This document shows, in pieces, positions 54,923 through 64,000 of a DNA stretch of 64,000 nucleotides. How positions within the stretch are numbered: the stretch's first letter is position 1; the number at the start of each line of letters is the position of its first letter. The translations under genes and the position numbers were made by a program. The DNA is from Lasiosphaeris hirsuta (taxonomy: Eukaryota; Ascomycota; Sordariomycetes; Sordariales; Lasiosphaeriaceae): positions 3,968,001 to 4,032,000 of the forward strand of contig JAUKUA010000007.1 in NCBI GenBank assembly GCA_030549175.1, written 5' to 3'. The notes beneath the pieces were generated by a model. It was given only the letters and a program-made list of their open reading frames with translations. It made no database searches and was not told the origin of the DNA.

Positions 54923-56467
54923 TCCAGAGGCTGCGCTTTGTATATGTAGCTCAGGGGCGGTGTTTCGGTATTTGCTTGGATGATGGATGGCTAGCGACGG
55001 TTCGTAGGGTAGGTAGGTAGGCCTGGTGTTGGTTGGTGATTTGGATCCTCAGAGGTGACTTTCCAGAACATGACCTTGCTCCGTCTCTACAAAATTATGA
55101 ACGCAAAATTTTGATGGCGAACGGCCTTGGACGTGTATACTTTAATCAACAATACTGTGAGACTCGAGTATTTCTGATCACAACTGCCCACATCCTTTGA
55201 CCAATCTCGCTAGAATCGAGTTGGCACAAGTTATGTTCCAGCGTCGAAGGATGAGAGGGTTCCATGTCAGCTGGATCCGAGTTTGGCGGACCGTCGCGCT
55301 GGGACAGCCCATTAACTGGACCGTGCTCTACCGAGCCCTTGTTCAGTCACATTTTATGGACAAGTAGTTATGGGCAAGGAACCTAGGGGAGGAAGGAAGG
55401 GGGACTGCCTTCGTTTCGACAGCAAGGAACCGTCGACTTCAATCCCACCCCCACAACCAACATCAGTTCCTCAGCTCTTCAGCTCCTCGCCGTTGATGGC
55501 TCAGGCCGTTCTGGACCTCAAGCCGGCGAAATGAAGTCGCAATATCGAATTCCCCCATAGCTTTCAATTATTGACAAAAAGTCCCCTCCCTGCCCTGACT
55601 TGTGCATCATCTCCCGTCTCTTCTCTCCCATGGAATCCCCTCTTCTGTGGCGCCGAGCTGCATCGCGGGCTGCGTCGACGAGCGTAAGGCTCTGGCTCCG
55701 TCACGAATGGGAACACCCCAGACGCTAGCCCTTTTGCCGTCTTGGGTCTGGAAATCCAGGCGGCACAGTGCGAAATCCCCGTCTCGTTCGTCCAAGAATC
55801 AAAAAGTACATGCACGATGAGTCGCCATGTACCCCGTACCGGGTTGCTTGGTCGTTTGGTCCCCCCCCCCCCAATTCCTGGATGCGATTGCGGCACCACT
55901 TCGAACGCCTTGATGCCCGCCTACGCCTTTTGAGGAAAGGGAATTTGCCCTGGTCTCCGCCTAGTGGCCTGACCGAAGCCCCTAGCGACGTGGCCGACGG
56001 ACAAGGCAGTTTACACCATGGCATCTCCTCTTCACTGGCTGCGGACAAGGACCCGGTTCCCCCCTCCTGCACCGACGGCCCTGTCGGAAGAGCTTGCTTT
56101 CAAGGCTGAGCCCGCCGTCGTTCGCGCGCCAACTTGCCTTTCCCCCACCTGTCAAGGGGATCCAGTGACTGTTCCACTCATGTTTAATCCGGGCACCAAT
56201 AATGCGAGGCTTCAAGTAGTGGCTTCGAGACCAAGATGGCTGGAGGAGGTCCCTCGTAGCTACTTGAGAGGCTATCCTCAGACGTCCCACCCAGATATCT
56301 TCAACTTCGTTTCTAGGCAGATGTGGTGCAGCTAGCCTTGCGATCCCGGAGCTGGCCCCGTTGTCCAGCGCACCCCATACCCACAACTTCGAGCAAAACA
56401 CACCACCCGCGATGAATTGGCATCCGCCGTTGGCAAGGCCGTGTCGTCACCACTCTACGAGAACATA
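54923..56467. other. spacer and unresolved 5' end of the next gene
   Basis: 3' region of the coiled-coil gene, then 1.5 kb with no clear gene. A C-run lies at 55861-55872. An open frame at 56018-56335 (105 codons) could be an upstream exon of the following gene, but I found no splice pair that joins them convincingly. Confidence 0.45.
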
Positions 56468-59400
56468 ATGGACTTCATCATAAAGGAAACGTGGCATCGG
56501 GCACTCCTCAGTAGTGGCGCTCATCGCTGTCTTCACGAGATTCAGTCATTCGATCAATTTCCCCTTCCCAACCTGAGCTCCGCGACAAATGTATACATCA
56601 AGAGGAAGAAACTTATCCCCGACACAGAGGCATGCGACGACAAACTGGTCGATCTTGTACTGGAACATGACCGCAGGAGCGGCGGCGTCAAGGACGTCGC
56701 CATCATTTCCTGTCTACACGCTCTGTCCCACTCCGCCGGGACCGCTATGCTTGTGTCGTTGAGGGAGGAATGTTCTCGAGCCGAAGCCGAACAGCGCTTC
56801 TTGAGATGCTTGATCCTTTCACACCTCGCAAATGGATTGCTCGTCCACGCAGGCGAATGCCGCGCCGCCGAAGCCCTATTACAGCTGTTAAATGGGGAAG
56901 ACTTTCTCAGCACGGCAAGACAGCTCTTCCAAAGCTTAGCAGAGGATGATGTCAACCCGTCTATCCTCTCCGCCAATTACATTATATCACTTCTAAGGCT
57001 GGCCAACTTCGACGTCAACTTTGAGAATCACCTAAGCTCGCTGCGGGAACAGCGCAAGTACATGAGCCTCCACAACGCCGTCTCCTGGGTAGGCGCAATA
57101 ACTAGTCTCCCCGAAACCTCAACGGCTAGGGCAGTTGTTACCTCGATGGTTCCCCACTGGAGAGTGTGGACCTCCTGGAGACCAAATTACTTTCGTTTGA
57201 TGCAATGGGAGGGTGGCAGCTTTACAGACACCCAGAGAGCACGCCTATCCCCCATATTTGATCTCGAAGGACCCGACACAACAGGCTACGGGCGCGAGGC
57301 GTTGAGAATGTCACCTCCAGATTGTTTCCAGTACGTCAGCGTCCTAGATCAAGACCCCGCCCACCTCGAGCGCCTCCTTCAGCTGCTCGACAGCGCTCAG
57401 CGGATCCCCGGCCAAAAGGGTTTGGAACTCTTTATATTCCTCTGTGTCGACAACATCCACCCAATCGATAACAACCTTTTATCCCTGACCGAGGCCATTC
57501 TAGATACCCAAAACAACGACTGCATCGATGCTATGCAGTTGTGGCTCTCCAACCTTCCTCGCTCCAACCGCGGCTTCAACAACTCCATGGTTGCCCTGAC
57601 AAAAATACTCCCAGTCCTCAAATACCATCCCCCCCTCCAAAAGCTACTCATTCGGGACATCTCTAGCGATGTGGTCAATGTTATGGGTCTGGCTCAGACG
57701 GGTTACCTGCAAATGCTCGTTACAGGTGTTGCAGAGAATCTCGCAGAGAAAATACACGCCTTTGGGAGGGCTATCCTCGCTGCCGATTGGCTCCAGCCGA
57801 GTTTGCCAGCGGATTTTATAGACAAGTTACGCCGTCTTCCGCCCCAAGAAACTCTGCTCGAGGTACTCGACTCCCTCCACCAATTAGACGAGCCGCAGAC
57901 CAATGTTGCGAAAGCATATCTATCGGTGATCATAGGCGGCAATGATGGGGACGCAGCTTCGATGCTCAGGGCCATACAGAGGAACATCAGACTATGGGGC
58001 AGAAATGTCCAACCGGACAGAGCAAACCTCACACGGGCAATTGACAACCTCAGGAATATCCGTGATGATGTTCAGGATGATTGTTTTCAGCGAGCCCTCG
58101 TTGAAGATCCTTTTCTGGCCCGAGACCTAGCGGCAATCATCCGGGTTGACACCAACATATCTTGCGTCGACCTCACCCGTATCCTTGCCCGACGGGTCCG
58201 GATGCGCTTCACAGTTCACCCATGTTGGTACCAGCTGCTCTTTTCCCTCTTGGAGGGAAGGATAAGCGATGTCCTGGCCTACATTGCCGAGCAGCCCTCA
58301 GCTACACAATGGTTTGAGTGGGTGGATGACCTGCGCCGTCTCTTTCCAGGTGGCGAAGACCGACGATCAGTATCCGAGCTACATCTGACTCCTGGGTTGT
58401 ATTCATGGTGGGATCTGCTCTCTGGTAAATACCGAAGTGTGGTTACCTACCTCGAGGACTTGCACAGAACGTCGGGAAACTTGAGATGGCTTTGGTTTAA
58501 GGAATTGCCAGAAACCGATGGCCTGGCACCCTCTGGTATCGTTGTCTTGCTTGACTTGCTCCTCGTGGACGAGAGAAGACGTCCGCCTCTCGAACGTTTT
58601 ATCCTGTCGCATCTCAAGCCAGTCCCGTACATCATCGGGCTGGTTTGCGTTTCGCTCGCCGCGCTGAGACATGCCACGCCGCAAGGTCGAATGGCCTTTG
58701 AGAGCGTGCACACCCGATCCAAGAGTGGTACACACGGAAGGTGGCCAAAATCAGCAACCGAAGCGCTTATAGTGTCCTGGAGGCGGTCGCGGGATCTCAG
58801 CCCCAGTGATCGCGATGGACTCCGGGCGCTAAGTGAGTTATTGGAACTCCGGGGTTCCGTTGATGACAACGGGATTTGCGCCGCGCAGACATCGTTGATG
58901 ATGGAGTATGCCAAGGTTATTAGCATGGCTCGAACTCTTGAAGAATTGCGGCGTACAATCAGGAGTCAAGAGCCCGCCAAGGCAGCTGCATTCTTTGAGG
59001 AGCTTGGGGTGGAAGACGGGATGCCTGGATCCGACCCGACGATACCCGACAAGCTAAGCGGCGTGATTGAGAACATTGGGGAGCAGCTGTGGGAGATGTG
59101 TTTCCCCCTAACTCACCTCAGTGCCCAAACCAAGCAGGCAGTCGGCATCGATGGCACATCTCGTATGTTGCTAGTGAGGATGTCGTTTCAGAGACAGCAG
59201 CCCGCGTTTTGCATTCACTTCCACCCCAACGACGAGGGAACGGATAGACACCATGGGCCATGGACCGTTAACGGCGAGATGCCGGATGGCAGAGTTTGCT
59301 GGACGAGACCCACGCTCCTCGTATACATCCTCAGCCGCGCCTTGTCCATGTTTCTTTTCCGGGATCAGCGCAGCTTAGAGTCGGTGTACGGGAGAATACA

Positions 59401-60430
59401 GGCAATCTTGGACGCACCCGCCGCCAACTGTCTCGTGTGCACTCGATCTATGGGCTGCAGGCTGTGGAGGCCGACAGTCTGCTCCCAAGCGTGCGGTGAG
59501 ATTTTTCAGCGGGCGCCTCTCGAAGTGAGGATCTTTAGTCTGATCAGCGACCCGCCCGTTTTGGACCTCCTCCTTTCGTGCGTCTACTCTGCCGCTGGAA
59601 ATCCGACCCCCAATATGGACCTGCTACCCAATTGCCCTATCCCGGAGCGGCGTCTTCGCGAAGTTATCAACTCTTTCCCGCCACTCCCTGCCAACGCATC
59701 ACCGTCATGGATTCTGTCCCAGATCCGCGCCAGCGACGCTACTGTGGCTAGCAGCGCCATGTCAAACGACCGCGAGGTCCTCCTGGCGTGGATGAGCCTC
59801 CAGTTCCGTGGCTGCTTGGTATCGGCGCCACAGGGATCACGCGTCCCCGCAATGCCGGGAGTGATTCAGTTTTTGATGCTGAACGCGAACCCTGACCGCG
59901 AAATGGCTTTTGCCAACTACATGGCCGGCCTCATCACCGCCAGAGGCGCTCGAATCGGCGGCATGACGTTTCACGGCGCAGCAATGAATCACATGTGGCG
60001 GGTTCTAACGGAAGGACTCAAAAAGACACCAGGCAGCACGCCGGGGACGGCACTTCAAGGTATCCCGCTGGTAGACGAACCAGCTATGGTGAGGGACAAC
60101 TGCGGGGACACTGATAGTGGGGAGTGGGAGCAGAGCGCGCTGCAGGGCCGTAACGTGATGCTGGTGTGCGAGCTCGCAGGTCATGCATGGCAGGGGTTCC
60201 ATGTTATCAGTGAGGAGTCGCGCGTGGCGGTGCGGTATGTGCTGCTCCTCCCGCGCGTGTTTACACCGCCGCCGACGGGAATGGTCAGAGAGGGGATACG
60301 GAGGACATTTTTGTCGATTAAGGAGGGTGTTTTGAGAGAAGAGGGAGAGAGGGAGGCGGCTGTGAGAGATGCGCCTGAAGGGGTGAGGCTATTCACCAGT
60401 CCGCTAGTTACGGCTCAGGCTGCTGCGTGA
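56468..60430 (+). CDS. large fungal protein with Cys cluster and diverged PARP-like C-terminus
   Basis: Open frame of about 1320 residues from the ATG at 56468; the frame is open back to about 56336 and codes plausible residues (ASAVGKAVSSPLYEN), so the true start may lie in an unseen upstream exon. Residues 1-980 are mostly helical and match no domain I know. At about 988-1015, CLVCTRSMGC...VCSQACGEIF followed by VRIFSLISDPPVLDLLLSCVY resembles the segment before the catalytic domain in fungal E2-PARP fusion proteins. The last 230 residues recall an ADP-ribosyltransferase: ARIGGMTFHGAAMNHMWRVLTEGLK (about 1160-1185) with the motif-1 histidine, QGRNVMLVCELAG, and SRVAVRYVLLLP. The usual tyrosine and glutamate of the H-Y-E triad are not evident, so activity is doubtful. 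Role unknown. Confidence 0.7.
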   Translation: MDFIIKETWHRALLSSGAHRCLHEIQSFDQFPLPNLSSATNVYIKRKKLIPDTEACDDKLVDLVLEHDRRSGGVKDVAIISCLHALSHSAGTAMLVSLREECSRAEAEQRFLRCLILSHLANGLLVHAGECRAAEALLQLLNGEDFLSTARQLFQSLAEDDVNPSILSANYIISLLRLANFDVNFENHLSSLREQRKYMSLHNAVSWVGAITSLPETSTARAVVTSMVPHWRVWTSWRPNYFRLMQWEGGSFTDTQRARLSPIFDLEGPDTTGYGREALRMSPPDCFQYVSVLDQDPAHLERLLQLLDSAQRIPGQKGLELFIFLCVDNIHPIDNNLLSLTEAILDTQNNDCIDAMQLWLSNLPRSNRGFNNSMVALTKILPVLKYHPPLQKLLIRDISSDVVNVMGLAQTGYLQMLVTGVAENLAEKIHAFGRAILAADWLQPSLPADFIDKLRRLPPQETLLEVLDSLHQLDEPQTNVAKAYLSVIIGGNDGDAASMLRAIQRNIRLWGRNVQPDRANLTRAIDNLRNIRDDVQDDCFQRALVEDPFLARDLAAIIRVDTNISCVDLTRILARRVRMRFTVHPCWYQLLFSLLEGRISDVLAYIAEQPSATQWFEWVDDLRRLFPGGEDRRSVSELHLTPGLYSWWDLLSGKYRSVVTYLEDLHRTSGNLRWLWFKELPETDGLAPSGIVVLLDLLLVDERRRPPLERFILSHLKPVPYIIGLVCVSLAALRHATPQGRMAFESVHTRSKSGTHGRWPKSATEALIVSWRRSRDLSPSDRDGLRALSELLELRGSVDDNGICAAQTSLMMEYAKVISMARTLEELRRTIRSQEPAKAAAFFEELGVEDGMPGSDPTIPDKLSGVIENIGEQLWEMCFPLTHLSAQTKQAVGIDGTSRMLLVRMSFQRQQPAFCIHFHPNDEGTDRHHGPWTVNGEMPDGRVCWTRPTLLVYILSRALSMFLFRDQRSLESVYGRIQAILDAPAANCLVCTRSMGCRLWRPTVCSQACGEIFQRAPLEVRIFSLISDPPVLDLLLSCVYSAAGNPTPNMDLLPNCPIPERRLREVINSFPPLPANASPSWILSQIRASDATVASSAMSNDREVLLAWMSLQFRGCLVSAPQGSRVPAMPGVIQFLMLNANPDREMAFANYMAGLITARGARIGGMTFHGAAMNHMWRVLTEGLKKTPGSTPGTALQGIPLVDEPAMVRDNCGDTDSGEWEQSALQGRNVMLVCELAGHAWQGFHVISEESRVAVRYVLLLPRVFTPPPTGMVREGIRRTFLSIKEGVLREEGEREAAVRDAPEGVRLFTSPLVTAQAAA

Positions 60431-61287
60431 GTGCCAACGTGGGTTGGTTATACCGCGCTTCGTTGTCGAGGGGGGCAGGGGATACGGTGTTGAGGGTTGG
60501 CTTTTGATACCAAAAACCGGGTGTGGGAAGATACCTACTGCCTTAGGGGCTCTATTGGGAAGGTGACTTTTTCTGGTGACTTTATTTTAGGTTTATATCA
60601 ACTTAGTAGTTACCATTGGATTTAACATGCAGTATACAATCCATGAGAATGGACATGATCTTGAATTATTTGGTGTTTCCATTTTGCCCCCTAAATTTTG
60701 AGGCTTTCCTTGGCAATGGTCCGCGGCTCAGGCCGCTTGACCTGGGCAAACAAAGCAAGGCCAGATCCAGACTCGCAAGTCGGATGTTGACGGGCGCTGC
60801 AGCAGCTGAAATGGGTGGGCGCAGCAGCCGCCCGTCGGGCCTGGTGCGCAGGGAACAGGCAGACCTCGGGGAGCTCTTTCCCATGGAGGTCGCAGAGCCC
60901 GCAGCCTGCCTGAAGTGGCGTTTGCGGAATCCCCGCTAACCAAGGCGTGCCGGCCACGCTGGCGGCAAAGGAAAGAGGGACGAGACCGCCCGAGCAACTG
61001 GAGGTGAGGCTGGGCCTTTTTTTCCCCTTCCCATTGCAAACTCCAAAGTGTAGGATTGCTGTGGATTCAGCTTGACCAAACGGCGACGCACGCGCAGCGG
61101 ATGATTCGGCGCGCTTTTGTGCATTTCGATCGTAATTGTTTTGGATTTTTACAGCCACCACACCAAACATACCGGCAGGATCCCAGAGGCGCGTGACGGC
61201 GACTCGCACCAGGAGAGCCCCGATACCGTCACCTCTGCCGTCGCTCCCCGGTCAGACAAGATCCCGAATCCGGCGAGGAAAAAGAGG
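60431..61287. other. spacer between two same-strand genes
   Basis: 3' region of the large gene and leader of the next. The next frame is open upstream to 61117, but the residues look like leader. Nothing else is seen. Confidence 0.5.
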
Positions 61288-63585
61288 ATGCAAAACAACC
61301 GTCAACCCCCTCCGGCAACTCCCCATACCATCATCCCCCCTCCCTCTCTGCGCGATCCGTCACTCCAAACCAACCCCTGGCTACGAGACCAACCCTCCCC
61401 TCGGAACTATCCTCCCCCACCGATAGCCAACCCCCCGGAAACTCTCCATTTCCGCAACCCACCTCCCTCCCTCGCGCGTCAGTTCTCCCTCCAGGTCGCT
61501 CCCAGAAGACAAGCCACAATTCCTGCTGCCCCGCCGCCTACCCTCCCGCCACTGCAACCGATTCAACCCCATCCGCCGCTTCAGCCTATCCGGCAAGCTC
61601 AGCAGACATTGCAGCCCATCCAGCCTACCGCGCCAACTCTTGCAGCGGTGCGCAGTCCTGTTGGCACCGTTGGCTCCCGCAACACCCTCGGCACTATCAA
61701 CACCGTGAGCACTCGTGGCACGGCAAGTACGGGGAGTACCGGTCCCGCCGCCCCGAGCGAGTACGGCAGCACGAGAACCTCTACGGGTCATACTATCCCA
61801 ATCCCAGAGATCACCATCCCCCCCACTCGAGTCCCGGAGCTCCTTGTGCCCAGCCCGACCCGCGCTCCTCCCACCCCCAGCAGGGATCGTGAGCCGACCT
61901 CGGCACGGAGTTCGCGGACCAGCCGAACCAGTCACGAGGGCGGGACGAGTCGCCAGGGCAGCGGGGCGACGATGTACGACCCCGCGAGCTCAAGGACGAG
62001 CCGGTCTGAGGATCGGGGCGTGGGGATGCAGCATCGGCAGAGGGGGAGTGTCGGGAGCCAGCGGAGCCAGGCGCCGACCGCCTTGGAGAGGGAGTTTACC
62101 GCAAGGCATGCGGAGCTGCAGCAGCGGGCGAGGGTGTTGTTGGCGGAGATGAGGGTTGTAGGGGGGTTGGGGCCGGTGGCGGGTGTGGAGGGTGAGGAAG
62201 CGGAGGAGAGGGCGTGGGGCGCTATGGAGAACCTTACCGCTTTACTGAGTGGGAGGTTAAGTTCGGTGGTGTGTAAACGCCCGCCGAGGCCCGCGAGGGA
62301 AGTCGCGCGCGAGGTGGTAATTGCGGCATCGGAGGATTTTGACACGCGGACGGCACTTGATATTTTGGTGAGGGATCTGGGCGAAGTTGCCGAGTGGGCT
62401 GCGTCGCAGGTGGTGCCGAGGGAGGTATTTCCATCGCCGTCAACACTGCAAGGTGAGGATGGACCGCCATCCGCCCAGGGACAACCATGCTCCCCATATA
62501 CCGCAAGCAGCATCCACAGCAACGCCAGTGATGACCACAACGCACTCAGACAGGCCCTCACGACCCGCCAAGCCCTCGTCTTTGCTTCCCTCCCGGCTCG
62601 AATTGCCCCCCTATCCTTTGACGCCCTCACCCACTTTACTCATGAGCACGGCTTGGCACATTACACCAACCCTCACACTTTCCGGGGGCGTGTCCCCGTC
62701 GAAGACATCCCGCGTGAGTGCTTCTTTGTCACGGCAGACGGGTGGGCGTGGGACATACGGGAGCTGGTGGACGAGCTGATGCGTCGCGGCGAAGGTGCCG
62801 ATGGCACGCTGAGGAATCCAGTCACAGGGGCACAATTCGAAAAGGTAGATGTGAGACGACTGGTGGCACACCCATTCGGGAGAGGGTTGAGTGTCGCAGG
62901 TTTAGATGAGGAGGAGAGGACGGAGCCCGAGAGGGAAGAAGAGATTGGATTTGGGGAGAGTGGCGGGATTGAGGTGCGGGCAGCTCACGGCGAGGTGCGA
63001 GAGGATGCGCCGGCCCAGGACCTCTCGAGGGGAGAGGACGATGATGAAGCGGAGGCTGGGCCGTGGGTGGAGGAGATGGCCGAAGAGGCTTGGCCGGCGC
63101 CAGAGGTGGTACCGGAGGAACTGATGGAAAGGAGCAGTGGGCACCCCTTTCCAGACCCAGCCGAGCCGGTAGTGGCAGCAGTAGTAGCGCACGCCACACG
63201 GGCGCCGGAAACGGTGCGCATACCGGAGACGATCCACGAGTTGCAGGCGGTGCCGTCAGTACACGCAGTTGGCCCGCGGTCGACGCTAGTCAAGGAACGG
63301 GAGGAGCCGGCGCCCGAGGAGTTCTCCATGCTATCATCTGAGCTGGAAAGGAGGCCGACCAGCTCTGGTGACCGTGACGAAGAGTATAACACCCTGTTCC
63401 GAAACTCAGACGACGATGCACTGGCGCCGCCGCCGAGCGTATCGCGGCCGGTTCCTACGCCGTTGTCGTGGAAATCTGCTGCGGAGCGGCCAAGCTCACC
63501 GTTGCACCGGACATTTTCGACCAAGACGGGGGATAGTGGAGCTTCTGATGGGGAATGGTACCTCAAAACTAGAGACCCTCCATAG
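61288..63585 (+). CDS. proline-rich protein with a small U-box-like domain, unknown function
   Basis: One exon, about 765 residues from the ATG at 61288 (MQNNRQPPPATPH); an in-frame ATG at 61117 is possible but would add leader-like sequence. Residues 1-160 are Pro-rich with a repeated PLQPI motif (LPPLQPIQPHPPLQPIRQAQQTLQPIQP). Residues 160-270 are Ser/Thr/Arg-rich. A helical part with TALEREFTARHAELQQRARVLLAEM follows. At about 465-535, ECFFVTADGWAWDIRELVDELM then GTLRNPVTGAQFEKVDVRRLVAHPFG has the order hydrophobic strand, helix, N-P-x-T, then helix, which recalls a U-box, but the diagnostic residues are only partly kept. The rest is acidic and disordered, ending in KTRDPP. No function can be assigned. 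Confidence 0.68.
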   Translation: MQNNRQPPPATPHTIIPPPSLRDPSLQTNPWLRDQPSPRNYPPPPIANPPETLHFRNPPPSLARQFSLQVAPRRQATIPAAPPPTLPPLQPIQPHPPLQPIRQAQQTLQPIQPTAPTLAAVRSPVGTVGSRNTLGTINTVSTRGTASTGSTGPAAPSEYGSTRTSTGHTIPIPEITIPPTRVPELLVPSPTRAPPTPSRDREPTSARSSRTSRTSHEGGTSRQGSGATMYDPASSRTSRSEDRGVGMQHRQRGSVGSQRSQAPTALEREFTARHAELQQRARVLLAEMRVVGGLGPVAGVEGEEAEERAWGAMENLTALLSGRLSSVVCKRPPRPAREVAREVVIAASEDFDTRTALDILVRDLGEVAEWAASQVVPREVFPSPSTLQGEDGPPSAQGQPCSPYTASSIHSNASDDHNALRQALTTRQALVFASLPARIAPLSFDALTHFTHEHGLAHYTNPHTFRGRVPVEDIPRECFFVTADGWAWDIRELVDELMRRGEGADGTLRNPVTGAQFEKVDVRRLVAHPFGRGLSVAGLDEEERTEPEREEEIGFGESGGIEVRAAHGEVREDAPAQDLSRGEDDDEAEAGPWVEEMAEEAWPAPEVVPEELMERSSGHPFPDPAEPVVAAVVAHATRAPETVRIPETIHELQAVPSVHAVGPRSTLVKEREEPAPEEFSMLSSELERRPTSSGDRDEEYNTLFRNSDDDALAPPPSVSRPVPTPLSWKSAAERPSSPLHRTFSTKTGDSGASDGEWYLKTRDPP

Positions 63586-64000
63586 TCAAAATTTGGTGTG
63601 GTCTTTCTTTGTGATGGGTTTGTAAGATCTAGGAGCTGGGGAGTTTAAAACCCCTGAAATAGAATAGGGGTAAATTGACTCGAAGATACGATTGTGATGT
63701 TCTCGAAGGCGATTACTTTGCCTGGTGCTTGCCAAATGCAATCCAAGGGTGTACCACTTGTGTTGTGTACATACATATACACATGAACGTCGAACTTCAG
63801 AGCAGCATCACCATGGCTGTTATTCACACGCAAGCATCGTTCGTTGGGTTTGAGAAACAGGTGGAGAGGGACCGCAGCTTATTTGACTCGAGAAAGTTGG
63901 AGTAGAGGATAGATCATACTTAGGTGCCCCTGGAATAGCTCGAATAGCCAAGAATTCCAACCTTCAAATATGGTCGAGAGCATTGCACCAAGAAACGTCC
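63586..64000. other. window end, non-coding
   Basis: 3' region of the previous gene. No gene or repeat is seen before the window stops. Confidence 0.5.

Overview
The window is nuclear DNA from a filamentous ascomycete, most probably a Sordariomycete in or near the Sordariales. This rests on short introns (about 50-150 bases) with GTAAGT-like donors and CTAAC/CTGAC branch points, GC-rich third codon positions, intron-containing tRNA genes, a HET-domain gene, an aspartic protease of fungal type, and several fungus-only protein families. No bacterial operons, CRISPR arrays, insertion sequences or viral genes are seen. Gene order is mixed on both strands, with 0.3-4 kb spacers.

Left part (1-18 kb): non-coding, repeat-bearing DNA holds a broken secreted endonuclease/exonuclease/phosphatase gene with a jacalin-like tail (2.1-3.1 kb). 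Then come a HET-domain gene (7-9 kb), a prolyl-4-hydroxylase-like gene (10-10.8 kb), a class II tRNA-like locus with an unexpected AGG anticodon, a tRNA-Ala(CGC), an alkyltransferase-like DNA-repair gene, a histidine phosphatase ending in a PIP-box-like motif, and an RBR ubiquitin ligase with two candidate terminal exons.

Middle (18.9-47.4 kb): a divergent pair of a coiled-coil protein and an Hsp70-like ATPase, a bromodomain protein resembling the NuA4 subunit Brd8/Bdc1, a small coiled-coil protein, a secreted pepsin-like protease, the ER Hsp110/170-type chaperone Lhs1, the ribosome-biogenesis helicase Dbp6, the GPI-anchor glycosyltransferase Gpi3/PIG-A, and a fungal protein of unknown function.

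Right part (48.5-63.6 kb): a second divergent pair, an Hsp70-like ATPase (nine exons) and a long coiled-coil protein that begins with an eight-residue leucine repeat. Next is a ~1320-residue protein with a Cys cluster and a diverged PARP-like C-terminus, then a ~765-residue proline-rich protein with a small domain recalling a U-box.

The most interesting system-level signal is that an Hsp70-like ATPase gene stands head-to-head with a coiled-coil gene twice in the window. The two coiled-coil proteins appear to share a distant C-terminal module, so this may be a duplicated chaperone/partner cassette. Exon boundaries were deduced by hand from splice signals and reading frame; all phases were checked arithmetically, but no transcript or homology search was available.
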